In this document: in pieces, positions 45,152 to 53,917 of the stretch
Numbering within the stretch: position 1 is the stretch's first letter
Layout of the letters: each line of letters starts with the position of its first letter
Source: Onstottus_B arcticum
Lineage (GTDB): Bacteria; Acidobacteriota; Blastocatellia; UBA7656
Reading direction: 5' to 3'
Length of the DNA: 64,000 nt
Assembly (NCBI GenBank): GCA_038040485.1
Contig: JBBPIE010000030.1
Span: 20,295 to 84,294 of the forward strand
Translations under genes and position numbers: made by a program
The notes under the pieces: generated by a model
The model's input: only the letters and a program-made list of their open reading frames with translations
What the model was told of the DNA's origin: nothing
Databases searched by the model: none

Positions 45152-45395
45152 CCCGATTCCTGACGAGTTCTCGAGCTACGAAGAGGCGGCAGAGTTCTGG
45201 GATACACATGATACGACCGACTACCCGGACGCATTTCGCACCGTGGAAGTAACGTCCGAGCTAAGACAGCGTCACTTTGAGGTCGAGATCGACTCGGACG
45301 TTGTGAGTAAGCTCCGGGCTCGGGCCAAACGGAAAAAGGTCTCGCTCGGCAATCTGGCAAGCGACCTTCTGCGACAACAGCTCTCGAGCAAGTGA
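45129..45395 (+). CDS. BrnA-like / ribbon-helix-helix antitoxin
   Basis: 88 residues. PDEFSSYEEAAEFWDTHDTT is the toxin-binding N-terminal part found in BrnA/CopG-type antitoxins and VEIDSDVVSKLRARAKRKKV with LGNLASDLLRQQL is an RHH DNA-binding fold. It overlaps brnT and completes a type II toxin-antitoxin pair. Confidence 0.8.
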   Translation: MRKQKQIDPIPDEFSSYEEAAEFWDTHDTTDYPDAFRTVEVTSELRQRHFEVEIDSDVVSKLRARAKRKKVSLGNLASDLLRQQLSSK

Positions 45396-45532
45396 CTATT
45401 AGTCCAACGACTTGTTTCATGCCACTCACCGTGATGTTGAAAGACAGCGGGTCGCCGGCGTGATTACCGAACAAGGCAGCCTAGATCATCCTCGCTTCTT
45501 AGCTATGAGTCTGTACATAGCAGGAGGGAGAA

Positions 45533-45574
45533 ATGCAGCTACCAGGAGCGATCTTCGTGCTCGGATGGATCTAG
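45533..45574 (+). CDS. 13-residue leader ORF with strong Shine-Dalgarno
   Basis: MQLPGAIFVLGWI, ended by TAG. AGGAGGGAGAA directly precedes the ATG. The nuclease gene's own AAGGAGGAGG begins four bases after this stop. A hydrophobic leader peptide or a truncated membrane-protein start; translation likely but function unknown. Confidence 0.4.
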   Translation: MQLPGAIFVLGWI

Positions 45575-45596
45575 GTTAAGGAGGAGGTGTTAGCAG

Positions 45597-46655
45597 ATGG
45601 CAGTCTACGAGGTAAAACAAGACAATCTGGTGGAGATCGAGAAGACCACCTTCGCACAAGTGGGGATTGAGGAAAGAGCCGACCTCCAGCGGCTACTGCG
45701 CGAGCAAATTGAGGTGATCTCGCCGGACACAATGGTTATTGCCGAGGAGTTTGGCGACTGGGAAGATAGTAAGAGGAGGATCGATCTCCTTGGATTGGAA
45801 CGTGATGGAAACCTAGTTGTGATTGAGCTCAAGAGAACCGAATCGGGCGGTCACATGGAACTTCAGGCAATACGCTATGCCGCGATGATTTCAACAATGA
45901 CATTTGACCAAGTTGTCATGGCCCATCGACGATTTCTTAGCAGCATCGGTAAGCCGCCCTCAACTGCGGAGCAGGATATTCTGGGGTTCCTTGAATGGAC
46001 TGAACCAAATCACGAAGCCTTCGCTAAGGGTGTTCGAATCGTGCTGGCCTCTGGAGAGTTCTCAAAGGAGATCACTTCTTCTGTCATCTGGCTGAACGAC
46101 CAGGGTCTGGACATTCGGTGCGTTCGGCTCCGTCCTTACAGGCTTGATGGTCGAGTCCTGATTGATGTTCAGCAGATAATTCCCCTTCCAGAGGCAGCCG
46201 AATACCAAGTTCTGATCCGCGAAAAGAACGAACAGCAACGAGTGGCTCGCGAGTCTAGCGTTGATTTCACACGCTACGATCTGCGGGTAGCCGGCCAGAC
46301 GTTTCCAGGCCTCTGGAAGCGGCAACTTATCCTCAAGGTCGTGAAGGAGGCCATAAAGCGCGGTGCTTCGCCCGAGCAGATATCTGAAGTGATAACTTGG
46401 AAACGTGTCTTTCTCACCATCGAGGGAGAGTGGGATGAGAACGAGTTCCTAACAAGCGTAACTCGGTCCATGGCAGAGAACGGACGCTCCTTTGACGGCC
46501 GGAGGTACTTCACATCTGATGATGAATTGATTCATTTTGGAAATAAGACCTACGCCTTTACGAACCAGTGGGGCGGCCCTCGTACGTTCCAGGCGATTGA
46601 GAACATTATTGAACTGCTTCAAGCAGCGGACATCAGCTTCACTCCAATGGCCTGA
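45597..46655 (+). CDS. PD-(D/E)XK nuclease (NucS/DUF91-like)
   Basis: 352 residues. The catalytic core is RRIDLLGLERDGNLVVIELKR, with Asp63, Glu77 and Lys79 (D...ExK), and the downstream QAIRYAAM helix common to NucS-like and related nucleases. The C-terminal half (about 220-350) has a possible winged domain (GGPRTFQAIENIIELLQAA) not recognised. Strong ribosome site AAGGAGGAGG. Base use is visibly more A/T-rich than ettA or bshC, suggesting transfer. Between toxin-antitoxin and HNH modules; defence or mobile-element association is inference. Confidence 0.8.
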   Translation: MAVYEVKQDNLVEIEKTTFAQVGIEERADLQRLLREQIEVISPDTMVIAEEFGDWEDSKRRIDLLGLERDGNLVVIELKRTESGGHMELQAIRYAAMISTMTFDQVVMAHRRFLSSIGKPPSTAEQDILGFLEWTEPNHEAFAKGVRIVLASGEFSKEITSSVIWLNDQGLDIRCVRLRPYRLDGRVLIDVQQIIPLPEAAEYQVLIREKNEQQRVARESSVDFTRYDLRVAGQTFPGLWKRQLILKVVKEAIKRGASPEQISEVITWKRVFLTIEGEWDENEFLTSVTRSMAENGRSFDGRRYFTSDDELIHFGNKTYAFTNQWGGPRTFQAIENIIELLQAADISFTPMA

Positions 46656-46760
46656 CACGATTCATGAAAATAAAGTTGATCGACTCGGCGAAAGACTAGA
46701 AGGCTGACGAGAGTTCGCCGGTAGGATCGCTTCTTGTCCCGTTACGTTCTGATATTCAAA

Positions 46761-46790
46761 TTGAACCTTGTATGTCGCGAGGTCTATAAT
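46761..46790 (+). promoter_or_regulatory. Consensus promoter giving a leaderless transcript
   Basis: TTGAAC, an 18-base spacer and a perfect TATAAT. The -10 box ends seven bases before the ATG at 46798, so the expected start point is at or one base before that ATG. No Shine-Dalgarno exists between them. Confidence 0.75.
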
Positions 46791-46797
46791 CGCGACG

Positions 46798-47184
46798 ATG
46801 AGCACGCAGGTTACAGTAACCCTCCCAGACGATGCATACGAGCGCGCCTTTAGATACGCAGCCTATGCTAATCGAGACCTATCTGAGATCATCGCAGCCG
46901 CGCTCGCCTCCTCTCTTCCCTCGATTGAAGCGATTGACGAGTTGAAGGGCATCTCTAAACTCCCCGACCGAGAGATTCTCGCCCTAACGGAACTCCGTAT
47001 GGATCCGGAAGCTGATCGCCGTCTGAGCGGGCTGCTTGATGAGCAGCAGGCTGGAACCCTCAGCGATCTCGAAGGCGCGGAATTGGCGGCGCTGATGAAG
47101 GGCTACGAACTGGGGTTGCTCCGACAGTCGCAGGCCCTTGCCGAAGCCGTGCGACGTGGGTTGATCGCGCCGCTCACACCATGA
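46798..47184 (+). CDS. Small partner protein of the HNH endonuclease (antitoxin-like)
   Basis: 128 residues. The N-terminus (VTVTLPDDAYERAFRYAAY) looks like a CopG/RHH-type or antitoxin-type strand-helix. The remainder is helical (ALTELRMDPEADRRLSGLLD, GAELAALMKGYELGLLRQSQ, ALAEAVRRGLIAPL). Genes of this type, placed directly before an HNH gene, are known to me from Cyanobacteria and Chloroflexota, but no function has been reported to my knowledge. Its stop overlaps the HNH ATG (ATGA). Driven by the leaderless promoter above. Confidence 0.7.
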   Translation: MSTQVTVTLPDDAYERAFRYAAYANRDLSEIIAAALASSLPSIEAIDELKGISKLPDREILALTELRMDPEADRRLSGLLDEQQAGTLSDLEGAELAALMKGYELGLLRQSQALAEAVRRGLIAPLTP

Positions 47185-47608
47185 CCAGGCGAAGGCTCTC
47201 GCAGAATACGACATGCAGAATAAGTGCGATTGCCGGGAACCGATGCGGCTACTGCCTTACACCTCAAAGGTACGCGATGCACGTGCTCGAGATCGAACAC
47301 ATTGTGCCTCGCGCTGCGGGCGGGACCGACAATGAAGAGAACCTTTGGCTAGCGTGCCGGCTTTGCAACAATGCAAAAGGCGTCAAGAGGCTTAGCATCG
47401 ACCCACTTACTAAACGGCGAGTCCCGCTCTTCAATCCGAGAAAGCAAAGGTGGCAGGTCACTTCTACTGGAGCGCTGACGGTACCAAGGTGATTGGAAGA
47501 ACGATCTGCGGTCGCGCTACGGTTGAGGCGTTAAAGCTTAACAATGAGATCGCACTGGTGGTGAGACAAAACTGGGTGACGGCTGGGTGGCATCCGCCCG
47601 TAGCCTAG
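47181..47608 (+). pseudogene. HNH endonuclease, interrupted by a one-base frameshift
   Basis: The first 92 codons give an intact HNH core: CGYC (Cys22, Cys25), IEHIVPRAAGGTDNEEN (His40, Asn54) and CRLCNNAKG (Cys59, Cys62). After Trp91-Gln92 the frame runs off into an unrelated 11-residue end. In the -1 frame, from 47459 to the TAG at 47606, the expected family C-terminus appears (HFYWSADGTK, GRTICGRATVEALKLNN, WVTAGWHPP). A single missing base near 47457 (for example one G of a GG) explains it. Either a recent inactivation, programmed shift or a sequencing error. Overlaps the partner gene by four bases. Confidence 0.8.
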
Positions 47609-47628
47609 CATTGAAAGATAAGAGGCTG

Positions 47629-49311
<1,683 letters not shown>

Positions 49312-49346
49312 ACGTAACGCTCGGCGGACGTGGCGACTTCATCTAG

Positions 49347-49489
49347 CAGGCTGCTGAAAAGATGGGAGTTCGCCACCAAGACCCAAAGGCACGAAGCCGC
49401 ACCAAGGGAGCGAACGCATAAGTTGTGGGCTTTGTGCTCCTTCGTGGCTTCGTAGCTTGGTGGCGATGCATTGGTTTTTCAGCGGCCTG
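49347..49489. mobile_element. 143-bp MITE-like fold-back element, copy A
   Basis: Ends CAGGCTGCTGAAAA and TTTTCAGCGGCCTG are terminal inverted repeats, and the interior is also largely palindromic (gttcgccaccaagac... with ...agcttggtggcg). CTAG flanks both ends (49343-49346 and 49490-49493), consistent with a 4-base target duplication of the YTAR type used by IS5-family elements. No coding capacity. Sits between ettA and the DUF885 gene. Confidence 0.75.
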
Positions 49490-49535
49490 CTAGGAGATCC
49501 TGTAAAGCTTGACGAGGTTGAAGTGAGGTGACCAG

Positions 49536-51494
49536 ATGAAAAGGCTTTTGGTTTTCGCGCTGATCGGTGCGATGGCTGCATGTACTTCGAAGCCGACGGA
49601 ACAGACAATGAACAACTCGGGTGACACGGAACTCAAGAGGATTCACGACGCGTACGTCGTCGAGTTTCTTAGGCGGAACCCGACCGTCAACACGTATCTT
49701 GGCGGCGCGGGACTCGATCCCTCGCTCAAGGATGTTGACGGTACGCTACGCGATCACTCAGCTACCGCGCTTGAAGCCGAAGACCGCTGGCTCACCGACA
49801 CGCAGAAGTCTTTCGAGAGCGTGGGCCCGAACACTCTCTCGGCCAACTTGCGGATCGACCGCGAAGTCGGCCTCGCGCAGATTCGCTTTCTACTTCGGCA
49901 GCATCAAGTGCGCCGATATCAGGAGCGTGCGCTGGACACTTACACCGACGAGCCGTTCCGCGCGATCGACTGGCAGTTGCAGGGCATGACGCAGACCGGT
50001 GAGAAGACTTATGGCACCGAAGATGAATGGTCGCTTGTGGCGAGTCGTGTCGCGACCATTCCTCGTTTCCTTTCCATAGCGCAGGAGCAACTGCTCGCCG
50101 GAGTGAAGTCAGGCAACACTCCTGATCGCCGGATGCTGAAACGAAATGGCATCGACACCGCCGAAGCCGACGCGAAGTACTTTGAGAAAACGCTGCCTGA
50201 GCTTGCGGAGGCTCGCTTAATTGGGGCGCGTCGCGAGGAGTTGCTGACAAGATTGCGCGATGCCTCGAAACAGGCCACCGTGGCCTATCTCGGGCTTCGG
50301 GATTTCGTGGCTGCGACGTTCTTTGACGATGTCGGTAACGGCAAAGTCAAACCCGCTTATGCAGCGGACCACTTCGCGATGGGCGAAGCCGAGTACAACT
50401 GGGCGCTCAAGAACAATTTTCACGTAGACAAGACCGCGGCTCAGCTCTATGAAGAGTCGTGGGCGATTGTCGAAGCGACCCGGAAGGAAATGATCGAATT
50501 GGCGGCTGAGATAGGAGGCCGTCTAAAGATCGAGGCGCCTTCGGCCACCGCGACGGTTCGCGCGGTGTTCGATGAACTCTCAAAGGACTACCCGAAGTCC
50601 GACGCCGAGATGGTCTCGTGGTATCGCGCCGCGGCGTTCCGGCTTGTCGATTACGCGCGCAAGACCGGGATTTTCGACGTGCCCGCCGACTACAAGCTTG
50701 ACGTGGTTGAGACCCCGGCGCCGCTGCGAGCTTCGATCGACGGCGCGGCATACTATCCCGCTCCTCCGTTCAAGACAACAGGCGTCGGGCGCTTCTACGT
50801 TACCCCGACAGACAACGATCCTGCCGCGTTGAAGTCAAACAACCGCTCGGCGCTCGCGGACCTGTCCGCGCACGAAGGCTTTCCCGGCCACGACTGGTAC
50901 TACAAAGTGCAGACTCAGTATCGGGACAACATCTCGGCGGTTAGATGGCTTACGCCGGGCGCGGTCGAAGACTCATCGTCGATGTGGGAGGACTCGATGC
51001 CAAGCGAAGGGTGGGGACTGTATTCCGAAGCGTTGATGGCGGAGCCTCAGCCGGGATCGCCCCAGGGCTTCTACACGCCGGAGGAGAGGCTCTATCAGTT
51101 GCAGGGCAAGCTCTATCGCGATCTGCGAGTCCGTGTAGACACTGGCATTCACACGGGGCGGATGAGCTACGACGAGGCGGTTGATCTGTTCTCGCAGGTT
51201 GTTGATTTTCTTCCGGGCTCCTGTCGCGATGCGGCGGCGACTTCGAAGGACGACAAGCAAGCGAGCTGCAAGTCGGCGGAGGGCGCGATCTTTCGATACT
51301 CGAAGTGGCCGACTCAAGCAATCACCTATCGCCTCGGAAAAGACGAGATCTACGCGCTTCGCGAGGAAGCATCCAAGCTCATGGGGGATCGCTTCTCACC
51401 CAAGACCTTTCACCTTCTTTTCATAAAGCAGGGAACGATACCTGCTGGATACTTTCGCGATGAGTTGATGCGCACGCTCCGCGAGACGAAGTGA
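49536..51494 (+). CDS. DUF885-family lipoprotein (putative metallopeptidase)
   Basis: 652 residues. Lipoprotein signal MKRLLVFALIGAMAACTSK with Cys16 as lipidation site. DUF885 domain with the zinc-type motif AHEGFPGHDWYY, HExxxGH as in M32-related carboxypeptidase-like proteins, and the downstream EGWGLYSEALMAE. Probably outer-membrane or periplasm-anchored peptidase. GAGGTGACC Shine-Dalgarno. The ferredoxin gene follows after seven bases, so co-transcription is likely. Confidence 0.9.
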   Translation: MKRLLVFALIGAMAACTSKPTEQTMNNSGDTELKRIHDAYVVEFLRRNPTVNTYLGGAGLDPSLKDVDGTLRDHSATALEAEDRWLTDTQKSFESVGPNTLSANLRIDREVGLAQIRFLLRQHQVRRYQERALDTYTDEPFRAIDWQLQGMTQTGEKTYGTEDEWSLVASRVATIPRFLSIAQEQLLAGVKSGNTPDRRMLKRNGIDTAEADAKYFEKTLPELAEARLIGARREELLTRLRDASKQATVAYLGLRDFVAATFFDDVGNGKVKPAYAADHFAMGEAEYNWALKNNFHVDKTAAQLYEESWAIVEATRKEMIELAAEIGGRLKIEAPSATATVRAVFDELSKDYPKSDAEMVSWYRAAAFRLVDYARKTGIFDVPADYKLDVVETPAPLRASIDGAAYYPAPPFKTTGVGRFYVTPTDNDPAALKSNNRSALADLSAHEGFPGHDWYYKVQTQYRDNISAVRWLTPGAVEDSSSMWEDSMPSEGWGLYSEALMAEPQPGSPQGFYTPEERLYQLQGKLYRDLRVRVDTGIHTGRMSYDEAVDLFSQVVDFLPGSCRDAAATSKDDKQASCKSAEGAIFRYSKWPTQAITYRLGKDEIYALREEASKLMGDRFSPKTFHLLFIKQGTIPAGYFRDELMRTLRETK

Positions 51495-51501
51495 ACCAGC
51501 A

Positions 51502-51903
51502 ATGCCGGCAGAGACCAAAGATAAGCTCGAAAAGATAGCCGAGTCTGTGGGAGTGCCCAGGATTCGCCGCCACATCTTTCTCTGCTGCGATCAGACAATA
51601 CCCAAGTGTTCAGACAAAGAAAAAAGCCTCGAGTCGTGGGAGTACCTGAAACGAAGACTGAAGGAATTGAACCTGGCCGGCGAGGGCGGGGTCTATCGAA
51701 CCAAGGCGAACTGTCTTCAGATTTGCGAGAGCGGCCCGACCGCTGTCGTCTATCCCGACGGCACCTGGTACCACTCGTGCACGCCCGAAGTGATCGAGCG
51801 AATCATTCAGGAGCATTTGATCGGAGGCCGGCCGGTCGAGGAATTTCTCATCCTTTGCCATCCGCTGACCTGCGTCGTCGGCGCCGTGGGACCGGATGAA
51901 TAG
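51502..51903 (+). CDS. Thioredoxin-like [2Fe-2S] ferredoxin
   Basis: 133 residues. HIFLCCDQTIPKC and CLQICESGPTAVVYPDGTWY carry the four-Cys pattern of thioredoxin-fold [2Fe-2S] ferredoxins related to the NuoE C-terminal domain. Electron carrier for an unknown reaction. Downstream is QueG, convergent, which needs reduced electron donors; a link is possible but not shown. Confidence 0.88.
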   Translation: MPAETKDKLEKIAESVGVPRIRRHIFLCCDQTIPKCSDKEKSLESWEYLKRRLKELNLAGEGGVYRTKANCLQICESGPTAVVYPDGTWYHSCTPEVIERIIQEHLIGGRPVEEFLILCHPLTCVVGAVGPDE

Positions 51904-51956
51904 AACACTTAGTAGTTGTAAGCCTAGTATTCAGTCCTCGAAGATTTGGCTGAACA

Positions 51957-52046
51957 CCTGTACGGGCGTCCCTCCGTGGGCGCCCCTCTTACACCATAAG
52001 GGCTGACTTTCGAGAAGGGGCGCCCACGGAGGGACGCCCGTACAGG
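51957..52046. repeat. Inverted repeat (cctgtacgggcg type), well preserved
   Basis: Left arm 51957-51990 and right arm 52013-52046 pair almost perfectly over 34 bases around a 22-base loop. Words gggcgtccctccgtgggcgcccctc. It lies between convergent ferredoxin and queG. Sister copy at 36728-36821; single arms at 6550-6566 and 13606-13640. Confidence 0.9.
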
Positions 52047-52094
52047 TTCATGATCTTGAGACTCATCTTGAGCGTTACTTGCGCGCGAGCCGCC

Positions 52095-53249
52095 TTACTG
52101 CAACGAATCGCCTAACACCGCTCTAGCCTCTTCGCGGACGGATTCGTCGGAATCGTTCTTGAGGGTGCGTTGTGCGATTTGCTCCGCGCGCCCTGAATCG
52201 AGACGCGCAAGCGCCCACAACGCGTGACTGCGAATAAGAGGCTCGGCGTCCGACTCGATTCGCTCAACGAGCGCGGGCACTGCGCCATAAGCTCCGATGT
52301 TTGCCGCTACTATCGCGGCGTTGCGAAGCAGGCCGCGACGCTTGGGACGCAGCAGCGCCGTCCCGTGAAAGCGTGCGCGGAACTGGTGGTCGGTCGCGAT
52401 TGACAACAACTCCGCGACGTCGAGCTTCGTACCGACCCCTGCTTCAGGCCTGAGCCCCGGCCATTCGGTGTCCGAAGCAAAACGGTTGAACGGACACACA
52501 TCCTGACAGACGTCGCAGCCGAAGACCCACTCGCCAAGCGAGGCTCGAAGCTCGCGCGGAATCGGGCCTTTGTTCTCGATCGTCAGATAAGAAATGCACT
52601 TTCGCGAGTCGAGATGGTACGGCCCAGCGAACGCGTCAGTCGGGCATGCGTCAATGCACCGGCGGCAGCTTCCGCAGCTTACCTTGATTTGGTTGGTGTC
52701 GGCCGGCAAATCGAGATCGACAAGGATCTCCGAAAGAAAAAACCACGAGCCGCTGCGAGGCTGAAGCAGGTTAGTGTTCTTACCGAAGAAGCCAACTCCG
52801 GCGCGAGCGGCCACCGCGCGTTCGAGCAGAGGCACGGCATCGACAAAGCATCGCGCGCGAAGCTTTCGCCCTGCGAGCTTCTCGATTCGCGCCGCCAGTT
52901 CTGACAGCCGCGGCTTGACGACGTCGTGATAGTCGAGTCCCCAGGCGTAACGGGCTACGCGCCCGAAGCGGTGCTCGTGCTCGAACGCCGGCGCTTCCGC
53001 GTAGTAGTTGACCGCAAGCGTGATCAAGGAGCGAGCATAGGGCACGAGCGCCGCCGGATGAGCGTGAAGCTTGGGTCTCCGGATCATGTAGTCCATCCCG
53101 GCCGCGAATCCCGACTCGCGCCACTCGGTAAACGCCGCGTCATCGCGCACGAGAGGTTCGACGGAAGCGATGCCGGCGACCTCGAAGCCAAGCTCGCGCG
53201 CCGCTTCTTTTATTTGCCCGACTTTTATTTGCTCCATCGGCGCACCCAT
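52095..53249 (-). CDS. queG: Epoxyqueuosine reductase QueG
   Basis: Cobalamin- and Fe-S-dependent last step of queuosine synthesis in tRNA. 384 residues from the ATG at 53249; an ATG four codons later is an alternative, and the frame upstream runs into the fold-back element and is not used. Two 4Fe-4S motifs CGSCRRCIDACPTDAF and CDVCQDVCPFNRF, the N-terminal cobalamin-binding part (VNYYAEAPAFEHEHRFGRVA), and a C-terminal HEAT-repeat part (IRSHALWALARLDSGRAEQI) are present. Together with eutBC it shows that the organism depends on cobamide. Confidence 0.93.
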   Translation of the reverse strand: MGAPMEQIKVGQIKEAARELGFEVAGIASVEPLVRDDAAFTEWRESGFAAGMDYMIRRPKLHAHPAALVPYARSLITLAVNYYAEAPAFEHEHRFGRVARYAWGLDYHDVVKPRLSELAARIEKLAGRKLRARCFVDAVPLLERAVAARAGVGFFGKNTNLLQPRSGSWFFLSEILVDLDLPADTNQIKVSCGSCRRCIDACPTDAFAGPYHLDSRKCISYLTIENKGPIPRELRASLGEWVFGCDVCQDVCPFNRFASDTEWPGLRPEAGVGTKLDVAELLSIATDHQFRARFHGTALLRPKRRGLLRNAAIVAANIGAYGAVPALVERIESDAEPLIRSHALWALARLDSGRAEQIAQRTLKNDSDESVREEARAVLGDSLQ

Positions 53250-53294
53250 CGGCTGAACCTTATCAGCCTGACGACACAGACAAAAGGACCTAAA

Positions 53295-53435
53295 CAGGCT
53301 GCTGAAAAATGGGAGTTCGCCACGAAGACACAAAGGCAGGAAGCTGCACCAACGGAGTGAATGAGCCACTTGTGAGCTTTGTGCTCCTTGGTGTCTTCGT
53401 GGCTTAGTGGCGATGATTCGTTTTTCAGCAGCCTG
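53295..53435. mobile_element. 141-bp MITE-like fold-back element, copy B
   Basis: Same family and orientation as the element at 49347-49489. Ends CAGGCTGCTGAAAAA and TTTTTCAGCAGCCTG are a perfect 15-base terminal inverted repeat, interior palindromic. No clear target duplication. Just upstream of queG, whose leader it forms. Confidence 0.78.
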
Positions 53436-53509
53436 ACAGGTGCGTCGGACAGGTGATGGCGGTTCTGTCCCGCTGTCTTAAGTTAATCGCAGATGAGCGG
53501 ACGCGTCAG

Positions 53510-53917
53510 TCAACCGTGAGATTCAGTGTTCGCGATCGTTCTCTCGCCTGATCTAAGCGAGCCAAGCGAGCCGTGATCCATACAAGTCCGTACCACCTTT
53601 GTGATCGGCGACGTTTCCACTCGTCTCACAGCTTTGCTGGAGGCGATAAGGAAGATCGCGCGCGATCCGGCGACCAGCCTTTCTAGTGATCCTTCGTTTG
53701 TCTCGGCGCCGCCCATCGCCAGTCCGATCAGAGTCGCGCGAACGACACAATCCCCAAGGACTCCGCCTGTCAGGATTCCGAAGCCTCGAACTGAATCGAT
53801 CACCGAGAAGCGATAGGTGCTGTTAGCCGTATGAATCAGTACCGTATCAGGGATTAGGGCTTTCACCGCAGGGTCAGTTTTCATACGGTCGAACGCATCA
53901 ATGGTTTTGGTGTTCAT
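53510..53917 (-). CDS. Hypothetical protein coupled to the C25 peptidase gene
   Basis: 135 residues, not recognised. The centre has YRFSVIDSVRGFGILTGGVL and GSLERLVAGSRAIFLIA, short strands and Gly turns suggesting a compact beta domain. The ATG overlaps the stop of the C25 gene (ATGA), so it is made with it. No signal peptide, so cytoplasmic. Possibly a partner or regulator; no function assigned. Confidence 0.65.
   Translation of the reverse strand: MNTKTIDAFDRMKTDPAVKALIPDTVLIHTANSTYRFSVIDSVRGFGILTGGVLGDCVVRATLIGLAMGGAETNEGSLERLVAGSRAIFLIASSKAVRRVETSPITKVVRTCMDHGSLGSLRSGERTIANTESHG

Noticed and set aside
53249..53369. N-terminal extension of QueG up to 53369
   Set aside because: It would be translated from the fold-back element; the ATG at 53249 gives the normal family length.
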